From contig NZ_NWQK01000001.1 in assembly GCF_002817655.1 (NCBI RefSeq), positions 248,001 through 312,000 of the forward strand: a stretch of DNA of 64,000 nucleotides, written 5' to 3'. Within the stretch, counting starts at the first letter, position 1, and every line of letters starts with the position of its first letter. Source of the DNA: Candidatus Chlamydia corallus (lineage in GTDB: Bacteria > Chlamydiota > Chlamydiia > Chlamydiales > Chlamydiaceae). The position numbers and the translations under genes are program-made. The notes beneath the pieces are model-generated. The model searched no databases. It saw nothing but the letters and a program-made list of their open reading frames with translations, and was not told where the DNA came from. This document shows positions 9,426 to 19,189 of the stretch, one piece after another.

Positions 9426-10633
9426 ATCCTGATCCGATAAAGATTGTAAGAGGAGAGGGTGCTTACCTTTATGCAGAATCGGGAGAGAGATATCTCGATG
9501 CAGTATCTTCGTGGTGGTGCAATCTCCACGGACACTGCCATCCCTATATCACAGAAAAATTATGTGAGCAAGCACACAAGTTGGAGCATGCGATTTTTGC
9601 AAATTTCACCCATACACCAGCTCAAGAACTAGTATCAAAACTAGCCCCTCTGCTTCCTGAAGGTCTAGAACACTTCTTTTTCTCTGACAACGGAGCATCG
9701 TCCATCGAAATAGCAATAAAAATTGCTATGCAATATTACTATAATCAAAATAAGTCTAAGACTCATTTTGTAGGATTCAGCAACGCCTACCACGGAGATA
9801 CATTTGGAGCTATGTCGGTAGCTGGTCCGACCCCTACAACAGTTCCCTTCCATGATCTTTTTTTCCCTTCTACCATAATTTCAGCTCCCTACTATGGGAA
9901 AGAAGAGCTTGCAATTGCTCAAGCAAAAAAAGCCTTTGCTCAGGAAAATATCGCAGGATTTATCTATGAGCCCCTATTGCAAGGTACTGGTGGGATGCTA
10001 ATTTATAATCCCGAAGGGTTACAGGAAATTCTCAAACTTGCTAAGCATTACGGCATCATCTGTATTGCAGATGAAATTCTAACTGGCTTTGGCCGTACGG
10101 GGCCACTTTTCGCTTCCGAATTTATGGATGTTACTCCCGATATCTTCTGCATTTCTAAAGGTCTTACAGGAGGGTATCTTCCTCTTGCCTTGACAGTCAC
10201 TACTGAAGAAATTCATAGCGCCTTTGTCTCTCAAGATCGGATGAAGGCAATGCTTCATGGCCATACCTTTACAGGGAATCCTTTAGGCTGTAGTGCTGCT
10301 CTTGCTTCTTTGGAGCTGACCCTATCTCCAGAATGCCTGGAACAAAGGCAAATGATAGAGCGTTGTCATCGGGAGTTTCAAAAAGCTCATGGCTCCCTAT
10401 GGCAACGGTGTGATGTTCTTGGCACTCTACTCGCTCTAGATTACCCCACTGAAGCTACGGGCTACTTTTCAAAACACAGAGACCAGCTCAATCGCTTTTT
10501 CTTAGAACGTGAAATCCTTCTTCGTCCTCTAGGGAACACTCTGTATGTGTTTCCCCCCTATTGCATTCAAGAAGAAGATCTTCGCAGTATTTATTCTTAC
10601 CTACAGGACGCACTATGTCTACAACCACAGTAA
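9362..10633 (+). CDS. bioA: Adenosylmethionine-8-amino-7-oxononanoate aminotransferase
   Basis: BioA transfers the amino group of SAM (or Lys in some species) to 8-amino-7-oxononanoate. The WHPFTQ motif near the N terminus, SSWWCNLHGHCHP, the DEILTGFGRTG segment and the PLP lysine in ISKGLTGGY (Lys266) identify a class III aminotransferase of the BioA type. I chose the ATG at 9362 because GGAAGG lies four bases upstream; the ATG at 9350 has no ribosome-binding site. The gene overlaps bioD by 64 bases and the next gene by 19 bases. Confidence 0.94.
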   Translation: MEKKSTRNQGSIWHPFTQSALDPDPIKIVRGEGAYLYAESGERYLDAVSSWWCNLHGHCHPYITEKLCEQAHKLEHAIFANFTHTPAQELVSKLAPLLPEGLEHFFFSDNGASSIEIAIKIAMQYYYNQNKSKTHFVGFSNAYHGDTFGAMSVAGPTPTTVPFHDLFFPSTIISAPYYGKEELAIAQAKKAFAQENIAGFIYEPLLQGTGGMLIYNPEGLQEILKLAKHYGIICIADEILTGFGRTGPLFASEFMDVTPDIFCISKGLTGGYLPLALTVTTEEIHSAFVSQDRMKAMLHGHTFTGNPLGCSAALASLELTLSPECLEQRQMIERCHREFQKAHGSLWQRCDVLGTLLALDYPTEATGYFSKHRDQLNRFFLEREILLRPLGNTLYVFPPYCIQEEDLRSIYSYLQDALCLQPQ

Positions 10634-11286
10634 AACATTTTATCCCAACAGCCTCTCGTTGGAAGCCCGTTCTCAGAGAGATCGTGGCTTCTGACGATTG
10701 GCATGCCCAATGGATAAATACCCTTTCCTTTTTAGAAAACAGTGGAGCGAAAAAAATCTCCGCAAGTGAACATCCTACAGAGGTGAAAGAAAAAGTTTTA
10801 AAACATGCCTCCGAAGAGTTTCGTCATGCTCACTACCTAAAAACCCAGATTCCTAAAATCTCTAGGACTCCCCTTCCTGACTATTCATCTAAAAACCTTC
10901 TGGGAGGCTTACTTACAAAATACTATCTCCAACTTCTAGACTTAAAAACATGCCGGGTACTGAAAAATCAATACTATCTATCGGGGCAAACTTTAAAAAC
11001 TTCGGCTTATATTTTAGTCACCTATGCAATAGAACTTCGTGCTTCGGAACTCTATCTCCTTTATCACAACATTCTGAAAAATGCTCGAAGTAAAATCACT
11101 ATAAAATCTATCATTTTAGAGGAACAAGGCCATCTCCAAGAAATGGAACGCGAACTTAAAGATCTTCCCCACGGGGATGAGCTCTTAGGTTATGCCTGCC
11201 AATTTGAAGGTAAACTCTGCTTGCAGTTTGTAGAGAAATTAGAAAACATGATTTTTGGTTCACCTCTAACTTTTGCAAATTCATAA
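10615..11286 (+). CDS. Ferritin-like diiron protein, last gene of the bio operon
   Basis: This helical protein of 223 residues carries two ExxH-type iron-binding motifs: EEFRH near residues 65-69 and EEQGH near 170-174, with an additional Glu-rich helix (YAIELRASELY, about 131-141) between them. This arrangement is typical of ferritin-like diiron oxygenases and of MiaE-like and CADD-like proteins. The open frame reaches back to a TTG at 10561, but the ATG at 10615 has an AGGA eight bases before it. It overlaps bioA by 19 bases, so it belongs to the bio transcript. A role in biotin metabolism, for example making the pimelate precursor or protecting BioB, is inferred from context only. Confidence 0.75.
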   Translation: MSTTTVKHFIPTASRWKPVLREIVASDDWHAQWINTLSFLENSGAKKISASEHPTEVKEKVLKHASEEFRHAHYLKTQIPKISRTPLPDYSSKNLLGGLLTKYYLQLLDLKTCRVLKNQYYLSGQTLKTSAYILVTYAIELRASELYLLYHNILKNARSKITIKSIILEEQGHLQEMERELKDLPHGDELLGYACQFEGKLCLQFVEKLENMIFGSPLTFANS

Positions 11287-11356
11287 AGTTTTTCTTAGAC
11301 GACAAATAACAAGTCAGGCAAAGTGTCTGCAAAAAAAGAAATAAGTTTGCTGCACG

Positions 11357-12694
11357 ATGCTTACTTATAAAGTTTCACCTTCTTCTGTGTATGGGGGTGC
11401 TGTCATTCCTTCCTCAAAATCTCATACTCTAAGAGCCATTTTATGGGCTTCAGTTGCCGAGGGAAAATCTGTAATTTATAATTATTTAGATTCTCCCGAC
11501 ACCGCGGCTATGATTTATGCCTGCAGGCAAATGGGGGCTTCCATAAAGAAACTTCCTGAAGCTTTAGAAATTGTTGGCAATCCTTTAGCAAAATTTCCAA
11601 AACATACTTTAATAGACGCAGGAAGTTCTGGTATCATCCTCCGTTTTATGACCGCTCTTGCCTCTGTCTTCTCAGAAGAAGTGACGATCACAGGGTCTTT
11701 GCAGTTGCAACGACGTCCTATGACCCCCTTAATTCAAGCATTGACAAACTTTGGAGCTTCTTTTCAGTTCTCCTCAGAAAAAAGCACCTTACCCTTCACT
11801 CTATCAGGGCCTCTACGTTCTGCTTACAGCCATGTTGACGGTAGTGACTCACAATTTGCCTCAGCGCTAGCAATCGCATGTTCCCTAGGGGAAGGCCCCT
11901 CTTCCTTTACCGTTATTGACCCTAAAGAACGGCCGTGGTTTGATCTTAGTCTCTGGTGGCTAGAAAAACTCAACCTCCCCTATTCCTGCTCTGATACTAC
12001 CTATTCTTTTCCAGGAAGCTCGCGTCCTCAATGCTTTTCCTATCACGTCACTGGCGATTTTAGTAGCGCAGCCTTCATTGCCGCAGCCGCTCTACTTTCA
12101 AAAACACCCGACCCTATACGTCTCCTTAACTTAGATATCCTAGATGTCCAAGGAGACAAAATATTCTTTTCTCTAATGCAAGGCTTAGGAGCCTCTATAG
12201 AATACGATAACGAAGAAATCATAGTGTTCCCTTCGTCATTCTCTGGAGGTTCTATAGATATGGACGCCTGTATCGATGCTCTTCCTATTCTTACAGTCCT
12301 TTGTTGTTTTGCAAATTCACCTTCGCACCTTTACAATGCACAAAGTGCTAAAGACAAAGAAAGCGATCGGATTCTTGCAATCACCGAAGAGCTACAAAAA
12401 ATGGGAGCCTGCATACAGCCGACTCATGATGGTTTACTGATCAATCCCTGTCCTCTCTACGGTGCTGTTTTGGACTCTCACAATGATCATAGAATTGCAA
12501 TGGCATTAACGATAGCAGCTCTATATGCTTCTGGAGATAGTTGCATTCATAACACCGCATGCGTTAGGAAAACATTTCCTAACTTTGTTCAAATTCTAAA
12601 TATAATGAAAACCCGAATTGAGGAACGCTATGAGAATTATTCTGTGTGGTCTACCCACAAGCGGAAAATCTTCGCTGGGGAAAGCTTTAGCTAA
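11357..12694 (+). CDS. aroA: 3-phosphoshikimate 1-carboxyvinyltransferase (EPSP synthase)
   Basis: AroA transfers the enolpyruvyl group of PEP to shikimate 3-phosphate. The KSHTLRA segment near the N terminus, GSSGIILRFM, the RRPMTPL stretch and the DHRIAMAL signature near the C terminus are all present in the expected order. The protein is 445 residues, slightly long. The last ~20 residues are encoded in the region that overlaps aroL by 65 bases, and look like a non-conserved tail. It is the first gene of the aroA-aroL-aroC-aroB-aroDE run; a 70-base gap separates it from the diiron-protein gene. Confidence 0.95.
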   Translation: MLTYKVSPSSVYGGAVIPSSKSHTLRAILWASVAEGKSVIYNYLDSPDTAAMIYACRQMGASIKKLPEALEIVGNPLAKFPKHTLIDAGSSGIILRFMTALASVFSEEVTITGSLQLQRRPMTPLIQALTNFGASFQFSSEKSTLPFTLSGPLRSAYSHVDGSDSQFASALAIACSLGEGPSSFTVIDPKERPWFDLSLWWLEKLNLPYSCSDTTYSFPGSSRPQCFSYHVTGDFSSAAFIAAAALLSKTPDPIRLLNLDILDVQGDKIFFSLMQGLGASIEYDNEEIIVFPSSFSGGSIDMDACIDALPILTVLCCFANSPSHLYNAQSAKDKESDRILAITEELQKMGACIQPTHDGLLINPCPLYGAVLDSHNDHRIAMALTIAALYASGDSCIHNTACVRKTFPNFVQILNIMKTRIEERYENYSVWSTHKRKIFAGESFS

Positions 12695-13160
12695 ATTTCT
12701 ACAGCTCCGCTTTTATGATCTTGACGATTTAGTTTTAAGCAACTATGGCGGTGAACTATACTCCACATCCACAGAGATCTATAACGCTTACGGAGATCTG
12801 GGGTTCAGTGAATGTGAAGCTCACGTTCTTGAATCTTTACCTTTAGAAGATTGCGTGATCTCTCTTGGTGGAGGCACTCTAATGTATGAACATTCGTGCC
12901 AAGTGATTAAAAATAGAGGAACTCTTGTATTTCTCTCTTTAGAACTGCCTTTAGTTTATAAAAGACTCGAGGAACGTGGGTTACCAGAACGACTAAAAGA
13001 AGCTACGAAAAGAAAACCTCTAAGCGAGATTTTAACTGAACGTGTAGACCGAATGAAAGAAATAGCTGATTATATTTTTCCCGTAGATCATGTAGACTAT
13101 TCTTCAGAAAGTGCCTTAGAACAGGCCTGTCGCGATCTCATTACCTTGTTAAAGTCATGA
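12630..13160 (+). CDS. aroL: Shikimate kinase
   Basis: This kinase phosphorylates shikimate with ATP. The P-loop GLPTSGKSS is at about residues 7-15, the DLDD shikimate-binding motif at about 31-34, and SLGGGT at about 82-87. At 176 residues it has the normal length. The open frame extends to a TTG at 12618, but the ATG at 12630 follows GAGGAA with good spacing. Its stop overlaps the aroC start as ATGA. aroK and aroL forms cannot be separated by eye, so the symbol is by chlamydial convention. Confidence 0.92.
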   Translation: MRIILCGLPTSGKSSLGKALAKFLQLRFYDLDDLVLSNYGGELYSTSTEIYNAYGDLGFSECEAHVLESLPLEDCVISLGGGTLMYEHSCQVIKNRGTLVFLSLELPLVYKRLEERGLPERLKEATKRKPLSEILTERVDRMKEIADYIFPVDHVDYSSESALEQACRDLITLLKS

Positions 13161-14236
13161 AAAATAGTTTTGGCTCCTTGTTTTCTTTCACAACATGGGG
13201 AGAATCCCACGGCCCTGCAATCGGGGTCGTGATTGATGGTTGTCCCGCGGGACTTGAGCTCGAGGAATCAGACTTTATTCCTGCAATGACACGCCGACGT
13301 CCAGGAAATCCAGGAACTTCACCCCGAAAAGAAAACGATATCGTACATATCCTGTCGGGAGTTTACAAAGGAAAGACCACAGGCACACCTGTATCACTAC
13401 AAATCTTCAATACCGACATAGATAGCACTCCTTATGAGAACAATGACGAGCTCTATCGTCCTGGCCACTCTCAATATAGCTATGAAAAGAAATTCGGAAT
13501 TGTAGATTCTAACGGAGGAGGTCGATCCTCTGCTCGGGAAACAGCGTGCCGCGTCGCTGCTGGTGTAGTTGCAGAAAAATTCCTTGCCGATCAAAACATC
13601 TTTACTTTAGCCTACCTATCCTCGTTAGAATCTTTAAACCTTCCTCACTACCTAAAGCTATCTCCACAGCTCGCCAATGAGATTCGCTCCTCTCCATTCT
13701 ATTCTCCTTTATCTAAAGAGAAAATCCAAGAGATCCTAACTTCGCTGCAAGATGATTCCGATTCGCTAGGGGGTATAATTTCTTTTATAACCTCTCCAAT
13801 ACACCACTTTCTAGGAGAACCCCTATTTGGAAAAATGCAAGCGCTATTGGCAAGTGCTTTGATGAGCATCCCTGCTGCTAAAGGATTTGAAATAGGAAAA
13901 GGGTTCGCCTCTTCTAACATGAGAGGTTCGCAATATACAGATCCTTTCATCATGGAAGGAGAAAACATTACCTTGAAGTCTAACAACTGTGGAGGCACAC
14001 TAGGAGGCATAACTGTAGGAGTGCCTATAGAAGGACGCGTGGCATTTAAACCTGCGTCTTCAATAAAACAACCGTATGCTACAGTGACAAAAACTAAAAA
14101 GGCAACTACCTATATCACACCTCAAACAGGACGTCACGATCCTTGTGTAGCCATACGTGCTGTTCCTGTCGTTGAAGCTATGATTAACCTTGTTCTTGCA
14201 GATCTTGTATTATACCAACGATGCTCCAAACTATGA
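13157..14236 (+). CDS. aroC: Chorismate synthase
   Basis: AroC removes phosphate from EPSP to make chorismate and needs reduced FMN. The N-terminal [12 protein letters not shown] motif, the [11 protein letters not shown] region (about residues 119-129) and the C-terminal RHDPC.AIRAVPV segment match all three family signatures. The 359 residues are normal. Start and stop both overlap neighbours as ATGA, so translation is probably coupled with aroL and aroB. Confidence 0.97.
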   Translation: MKNSFGSLFSFTTWGESHGPAIGVVIDGCPAGLELEESDFIPAMTRRRPGNPGTSPRKENDIVHILSGVYKGKTTGTPVSLQIFNTDIDSTPYENNDELYRPGHSQYSYEKKFGIVDSNGGGRSSARETACRVAAGVVAEKFLADQNIFTLAYLSSLESLNLPHYLKLSPQLANEIRSSPFYSPLSKEKIQEILTSLQDDSDSLGGIISFITSPIHHFLGEPLFGKMQALLASALMSIPAAKGFEIGKGFASSNMRGSQYTDPFIMEGENITLKSNNCGGTLGGITVGVPIEGRVAFKPASSIKQPYATVTKTKKATTYITPQTGRHDPCVAIRAVPVVEAMINLVLADLVLYQRCSKL

Positions 14237-15375
14237 TGTCAGAGACAATAATCACGATTCCCCATACAGCGAAATTAGTATCGAATTTCTTCCAAAAGAA
14301 GTTGTTCTCTTCTATATCCACTGCATATCCCTTAGTCATCATTACAGATGTATCAGTACAACAGCACCTCCTTTCTCCTATTTTAGATCATATTAAAACC
14401 TTAGGATACCAAGTCATTGTTTTAACCTTTCCTCCTGGAGAGCCTAACAAGACCTGGGAAACATTTATCTCTCTACAATATCAGCTTGTAGATCAAAATA
14501 TCTCCCCAAAATCTTCAATTATGGGGATTGGAGGCGGTACTGTTTTAGATATGACGGGATTCTTAGCTGCTACGTATTGTCGGGGACTACCTCTCTATCT
14601 GATTCCAACCACAATCACCGCGATGATAGACGCGAGTATCGGTGGGAAAAATGGAATTAACTTACGAGGAATCAAAAATCGACTGGGAACATTCTATTTA
14701 CCAAAGGAAGTATGGATGTGTCCTGAGTTCCTCTCTACACTACCAAGAGAGGAATGGCATCACGGCATTGCAGAAGCAATAAAACACGGGTTTATTGCTG
14801 ATGCTTACCTCTGGGAATTTCTAAATAGCCATAGTAAAATGCTGTTTTCCTCATCCCAAATCCTTAACGAATTCATCAAAAGGAACTGCCAAATTAAAGC
14901 TGCTATTGTTGCTGAAGATCCCTATGATCGAAATTTGAGAAAAATCCTAAACTTCGGGCACTCCATAGCTCATGCTATAGAAACCCTTACTAAAGGAACT
15001 ATAAATCACGGACAGGCTGTGAGTGTTGGCATGATGATAGAAACTAAAATATCTCTTGCTGAAGGAATTATGCAAAACCCTCAACTCATAGACCAACTCG
15101 AAAGACTCCTTAAACGATTTGAGCTGCCTTCAACCTTGAAAGATTTACAATCTATCATTCCAGAACACCTCCATGATAACTTGTATAGCCCTGAAAATAT
15201 CATCTATACTCTAGGATATGATAAAAAAAATCTGTCCCAGCATGAGTTAAAAATGATCATGATAGAACATCTAGGTCGTGCTGCTCCGTTTAATGGTACC
15301 TACTGCGCATCTCCAAACATGGAGATTCTCTATGATGTACTATGGAGCGAGTGTCATGCTGTGCGCAACAATTAG
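14233..15375 (+). CDS. aroB: 3-dehydroquinate synthase
   Basis: AroB cyclises DAHP to 3-dehydroquinate using NAD and a divalent metal. The [11 protein letters not shown] motif, the [18 protein letters not shown] segment and [11 protein letters not shown], which carries a metal-binding His, are present in order. Three in-frame ATGs occur (14221, 14233, 14236). The 14233 start overlaps the aroC TGA as ATGA and is preferred; it gives 380 residues. The end overlaps aroDE by 20 bases. Confidence 0.94.
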   Translation: MMSETIITIPHTAKLVSNFFQKKLFSSISTAYPLVIITDVSVQQHLLSPILDHIKTLGYQVIVLTFPPGEPNKTWETFISLQYQLVDQNISPKSSIMGIGGGTVLDMTGFLAATYCRGLPLYLIPTTITAMIDASIGGKNGINLRGIKNRLGTFYLPKEVWMCPEFLSTLPREEWHHGIAEAIKHGFIADAYLWEFLNSHSKMLFSSSQILNEFIKRNCQIKAAIVAEDPYDRNLRKILNFGHSIAHAIETLTKGTINHGQAVSVGMMIETKISLAEGIMQNPQLIDQLERLLKRFELPSTLKDLQSIIPEHLHDNLYSPENIIYTLGYDKKNLSQHELKMIMIEHLGRAAPFNGTYCASPNMEILYDVLWSECHAVRNN

Positions 15376-16789
15376 CGGTCCCTCGTTTGCTGAGGCAAAA
15401 AAGCAAATTCTAAATTCTCTACATCTTGTAGATATTATAGAGCTACGACTAGATCTCATGGAGGAGCTTCATGATCGTGAACTGAATATCCTCATTGCCA
15501 CAGCAAAAGATCCCATCCTAACCTTTAGAAAACACAAAGAGATGTCAACAGCCCTGTGGATCCAAAAAATATATTCCCTTGCAAGATTTTCTCCTAAGTG
15601 GATAGATGTCGATCTGAGTCTCCCTAAGGCTGCCCTTCAAACAATCCGCACGAGCAATCCTAAAGTGAAGCTCATCCTTTCCTACCATACAGACAAAAAC
15701 GAAGACCTCGATACAATCTATAATGAGATGCTCTTAAATCCCGCCGAGATATACAAAATTGTAATGTCTCCAGTGAACTCTAGCGAAGCTCTGAATTACA
15801 TAAAAAAGGCACGTCTGTTTTCGAAGAAATCTACAGTGCTTTGTACGGGCCCCCATGGGCTACCCTCTAGAGTGCTTTCTCCTCTTATTCGCAATGCAAT
15901 GAATTACGCTGCTGGAATCGATGCTCCTAAAGCAGCCCCTGGACAACCTAAACTTGAAGAACTGCTCTCCTATAATTACTCGAAACTATCTGAAAAATTA
16001 AACATTTACGGACTCATCGGAGATCCAGTAAGTCGTAGCATCAGTGATGTCACTCATAATTTCTTATTTTCTAAACTTTCTCTCAATGCGACATATATCA
16101 AACTCCCTGTTACTATAGGCGAAATCGATGCCTTTTTCTCTGCGATCCGAGATCTTCCTTTCTCAGGACTTAGCGTCACCATGCCACTAAAAACCTCTAT
16201 CTTCCACCATGTCGATGATCTCGATAACTCCGCAAAACTTTGTGAATCTATAAATACTCTTGTGTTCCAGAACCAGAGAATTATAGGTTACAACACAGAC
16301 GGAGAAGGGGTGGCCCGACTCTTAAAACGAAAGAATATCACAGTCGACAAAAAACAAATTGCTGTTGTGGGTGCTGGAGGTGCTGCCAAGGCAATCGCTT
16401 CCATACTAGGTATGCAAGGTTCTGATATCCATATCTTCAATAGAACTCTTTCTTCAGCAGAAACTTTGGCTACTTTTTGTAAAGGGCAAGCCCACACACT
16501 AGACTCCTTAGCAAACTTCAAAACGATAGACATCGTCATCAACTGTCTCCCACCTGAAGCGACTTTCCCATGGATATTCCCTCCTATCGTTATGGATATC
16601 AATACCAAACCTTATCCCTCTCCCTTCCTTAAACTCGCTGAAAAAAATGGTTCATTCGTTATCCATGGCTATGAGATGTTCATAGAGCAAGCTCTGCTAC
16701 AATTCACTCTTTGGTTCCCTGAGATCTTAACCCCAGAAATTTGTGATTCTTTCCGAAACTACGTAAAAAACTTCATAGCAAAAGTATAA
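15356..16789 (+). CDS. aroDE: Bifunctional 3-dehydroquinase / shikimate dehydrogenase
   Basis: One polypeptide carries two consecutive shikimate-pathway steps. Residues ~1-215 form a type I dehydroquinase, with IELRLDLME, the catalytic His in LSYHTD and the Schiff-base Lys in YKIVMS. Residues ~220-478 form shikimate dehydrogenase, with GLIGDPVSRSISDVTHN, YNTDGEG and the NADP-binding VVGAGGAAKA. The same fusion is known in plants and chlamydiae. The open frame runs back to 15278, but the ATG at 15356 has a GGAG nine bases upstream and starts at the dehydroquinase fold. It overlaps aroB by 20 bases. Confidence 0.94.
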   Translation: MLCATISGPSFAEAKKQILNSLHLVDIIELRLDLMEELHDRELNILIATAKDPILTFRKHKEMSTALWIQKIYSLARFSPKWIDVDLSLPKAALQTIRTSNPKVKLILSYHTDKNEDLDTIYNEMLLNPAEIYKIVMSPVNSSEALNYIKKARLFSKKSTVLCTGPHGLPSRVLSPLIRNAMNYAAGIDAPKAAPGQPKLEELLSYNYSKLSEKLNIYGLIGDPVSRSISDVTHNFLFSKLSLNATYIKLPVTIGEIDAFFSAIRDLPFSGLSVTMPLKTSIFHHVDDLDNSAKLCESINTLVFQNQRIIGYNTDGEGVARLLKRKNITVDKKQIAVVGAGGAAKAIASILGMQGSDIHIFNRTLSSAETLATFCKGQAHTLDSLANFKTIDIVINCLPPEATFPWIFPPIVMDINTKPYPSPFLKLAEKNGSFVIHGYEMFIEQALLQFTLWFPEILTPEICDSFRNYVKNFIAKV

Positions 16790-16838
16790 AAAATACTTGT
16801 CTTACTCTATCCTAATTCAAAAGATTTTAAGGTAAGTT

Positions 16839-17627
16839 ATGAAAACCTGGTTGTTTTTCACTCTCTTATTTTTTTGCTCTTCATTTTATGCCTCTTGTCG
16901 TTATGCCGAGGTAAAATCTATTCATGAAGTCGCTGGGGATATCCTCTATGACGAAGAAAACTTCTGGCTGATCTTCGACCTCGATGATACGATTCTTCAA
17001 GGAGGAGAGGCGCTATCTCATTCTATATGGAAAAACAAAGCTATCGAAGGCTTGCAGAAACAAGACGTTTCAGAACAAGAAGCCTGGGAAGCTGTTGTCC
17101 CTTTTTGGCTTAAAGTCCAAGAAATGGGAACAGTACAGCCCATAGAATCTGCAATTTTTCTACTCATTGAGAAAGTCCAAAAGCAAGGAAAGGCAACCTT
17201 TGTCTACACAGAACGTCCTAAAAAAGCTAAAGATCTTACGCTAAAACAACTGAATATTCTCAACGTCAGCCTAGAAACTACAGCTCCGCAACCTCAAGCT
17301 CCGCTACCCAAGAATCTTCTCTACACATCAGGAATTCTTTTTACTGGAGAATACCGCAAAGGACCAGGACTCGATTTCTTCTTAGAAACATGTAACCCAC
17401 TACCAACTAAGATTATCTATATTGATAACCAGAAAGAAAATATTCTGCGCATAGGTGATTTGTGCCAAAAATACGGAATTGCCTATTTCGGAATCACTTA
17501 TAAAGCTCAAGAATTTCTACCTCCTATCTACTTTGATAACATTGCACAAGTACAATATAACTACTCTAGAAAATTACTCAGCAACGAAGCTGCTGCTCTT
17601 CTTCTCCGCCACCAAATGCACGAGTAA
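16839..17627 (+). CDS. Exported HAD-like protein (DUF2608 type)
   Basis: The protein has 262 residues, an N-terminal hydrophobic signal (about 1-18) and a Cys at residue 20 that could be a lipobox (YASC). The HAD motif I FDLDDT is at about 46-51, and the TFVYTERPKKAK stretch later resembles motif II. This is the orthologue of C. trachomatis CT371 by position, and belongs to a family of predicted acid-phosphatase-like HAD proteins. Substrate and location (periplasm or secreted) are unknown. It follows aroDE after 49 bases and may be on the same transcript. Confidence 0.78.
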   Translation: MKTWLFFTLLFFCSSFYASCRYAEVKSIHEVAGDILYDEENFWLIFDLDDTILQGGEALSHSIWKNKAIEGLQKQDVSEQEAWEAVVPFWLKVQEMGTVQPIESAIFLLIEKVQKQGKATFVYTERPKKAKDLTLKQLNILNVSLETTAPQPQAPLPKNLLYTSGILFTGEYRKGPGLDFFLETCNPLPTKIIYIDNQKENILRIGDLCQKYGIAYFGITYKAQEFLPPIYFDNIAQVQYNYSRKLLSNEAAALLLRHQMHE

Positions 17628-17838
17628 TCCTTCTCAAACACAGCTACCCTCAATCCTTGCTTTTCGGGTTCTTTCTCCTTACCCCTCAATAAAAACAAGC
17701 AACTCAGGCTGATTCTTAGCGATTGCGAAGATCTATTCGATATTACAGATTCTAACTGAGGAAAATTTTTGCTACATAAAAACAATTCTTTTTTTTAGAG
17801 TCAAAAAAAAACATATTGCCTTCTTCTACGGGGAATTC

Positions 17839-19155
17839 ATGATATCCTTTCGTTTTCTTTTACTTTCTGGACTCTGCGCGCTTGGAATTTCCTCCTATGC
17901 TGAAATTCCTAAAGAAAAGACCGACCCCTACCATCGTTATAAAACAAGAATTCAAAAAAAACACTGGGAGCCTACAAACGAAACGATCTCTCCTGAAACT
18001 CCTCATCACAAAAGCCTTCTCTCTCCTATTACCAATATTTTTTGTTCTCATCCTTGGAAAGATGGCATTTCCGTATCCAACCTATTTACATCTATAGAAA
18101 AAGCTACAAATGCTCAGATATCCTTGGACTTCAGTATTCTTCCGCAATGGTTTTATCCTCGGCAAGCCCTTGGACAGACGCAACCCCAAGAGATCCCCTC
18201 ATGGCAGTTTTACTTCAGTCCTAGCATCGCGTGGACTCTTTATAACTCTCCAACAGCAGGTCAAGGAACTTTAGACTTTAGCTATACATTGATCCGTTAT
18301 TGGCAAACTAACGGTGCTGACGCCAACCAAGCCGTGGGGCTCGCTGGCGGTATCAATGATTACTTTAATAGAGAAAATAACCTAGCACAACTTACATTCT
18401 CTCAAACTTTCCCTGGAAACTTCTTGACCCTAGCTATAGGACAATACAGCCTCTACGCTATAGACGGCACACTATACGACAATGACCAATACTCTGGGTT
18501 TATTAGCTACGCTTTATCGCAAAACGCTAGTGCCACCTACTCTTTGGGAAGTGCGGGCGCTTACCTGCAGTTGACTCCAAATTCTGAAATTAATATTCAA
18601 GTAGGCTTTCAAGATGCCTATAATATTGATGGAACCAACTTTTCTATTTATAATCTGACAAAAAATAAATACAACTTTTACGGCTATGCCTCTTGGTCTC
18701 CGAAGCCCTCTTGTGGAAGTGGGCACTACTCTGTTTTGCTCTACAGTACGCGCAAAGTTCCTGAGCAAAATTCTCAAGTCACGGGATGGTCCCTAAACGC
18801 CGCACAACATATTCATAAGAAACTCTATCTATTCGGAAGAATCAATGGAGCTACGGGAACGGCGTTCTCGATAAATCGTTCGTATGTTTTAGGTCTTGTC
18901 GCTGAAAATCCTTTCAACCGACGCTCGCAAGATCTTTTGGGTGTAGGATTCGCTACAAATAAAGTAAATCCTAAAGCCATTTCTAATTTAAATAAACTTC
19001 AACGCTACGAGTCTGTGATGGAAGCTTTTGCCACTATTAGCTTTGGGCCCTATATATCTCTAACTCCAGATTTTCAAATCTATATCCACCCAGCGTTACG
19101 CCCAGAGAGGAGAACCTCTCAAGTGTATGGTCTGCGTGCAAATCTTTCCTTATAA
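17839..19155 (+). CDS. aaxA: Outer-membrane porin of the arginine-agmatine system
   Basis: AaxA is the outer-membrane channel that lets arginine in and agmatine out in C. pneumoniae (recalled from published work on AaxABC). The 438-residue protein starts with a cleavable signal peptide (about residues 1-21) and ends with an aromatic-rich beta-strand pattern finishing in Leu (RANLSL). The body alternates polar and aromatic residues in OprB-like fashion. The ATG has GGGGAA before it. aaxB follows after 34 bases and aaxC after that, so the three form one operon. The 211-base upstream region holds no promoter I would call. Confidence 0.88.
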   Translation: MISFRFLLLSGLCALGISSYAEIPKEKTDPYHRYKTRIQKKHWEPTNETISPETPHHKSLLSPITNIFCSHPWKDGISVSNLFTSIEKATNAQISLDFSILPQWFYPRQALGQTQPQEIPSWQFYFSPSIAWTLYNSPTAGQGTLDFSYTLIRYWQTNGADANQAVGLAGGINDYFNRENNLAQLTFSQTFPGNFLTLAIGQYSLYAIDGTLYDNDQYSGFISYALSQNASATYSLGSAGAYLQLTPNSEINIQVGFQDAYNIDGTNFSIYNLTKNKYNFYGYASWSPKPSCGSGHYSVLLYSTRKVPEQNSQVTGWSLNAAQHIHKKLYLFGRINGATGTAFSINRSYVLGLVAENPFNRRSQDLLGVGFATNKVNPKAISNLNKLQRYESVMEAFATISFGPYISLTPDFQIYIHPALRPERRTSQVYGLRANLSL

Positions 19156-19189
19156 CAACACTACTACCAATATTATTTAGGAGTAACTT

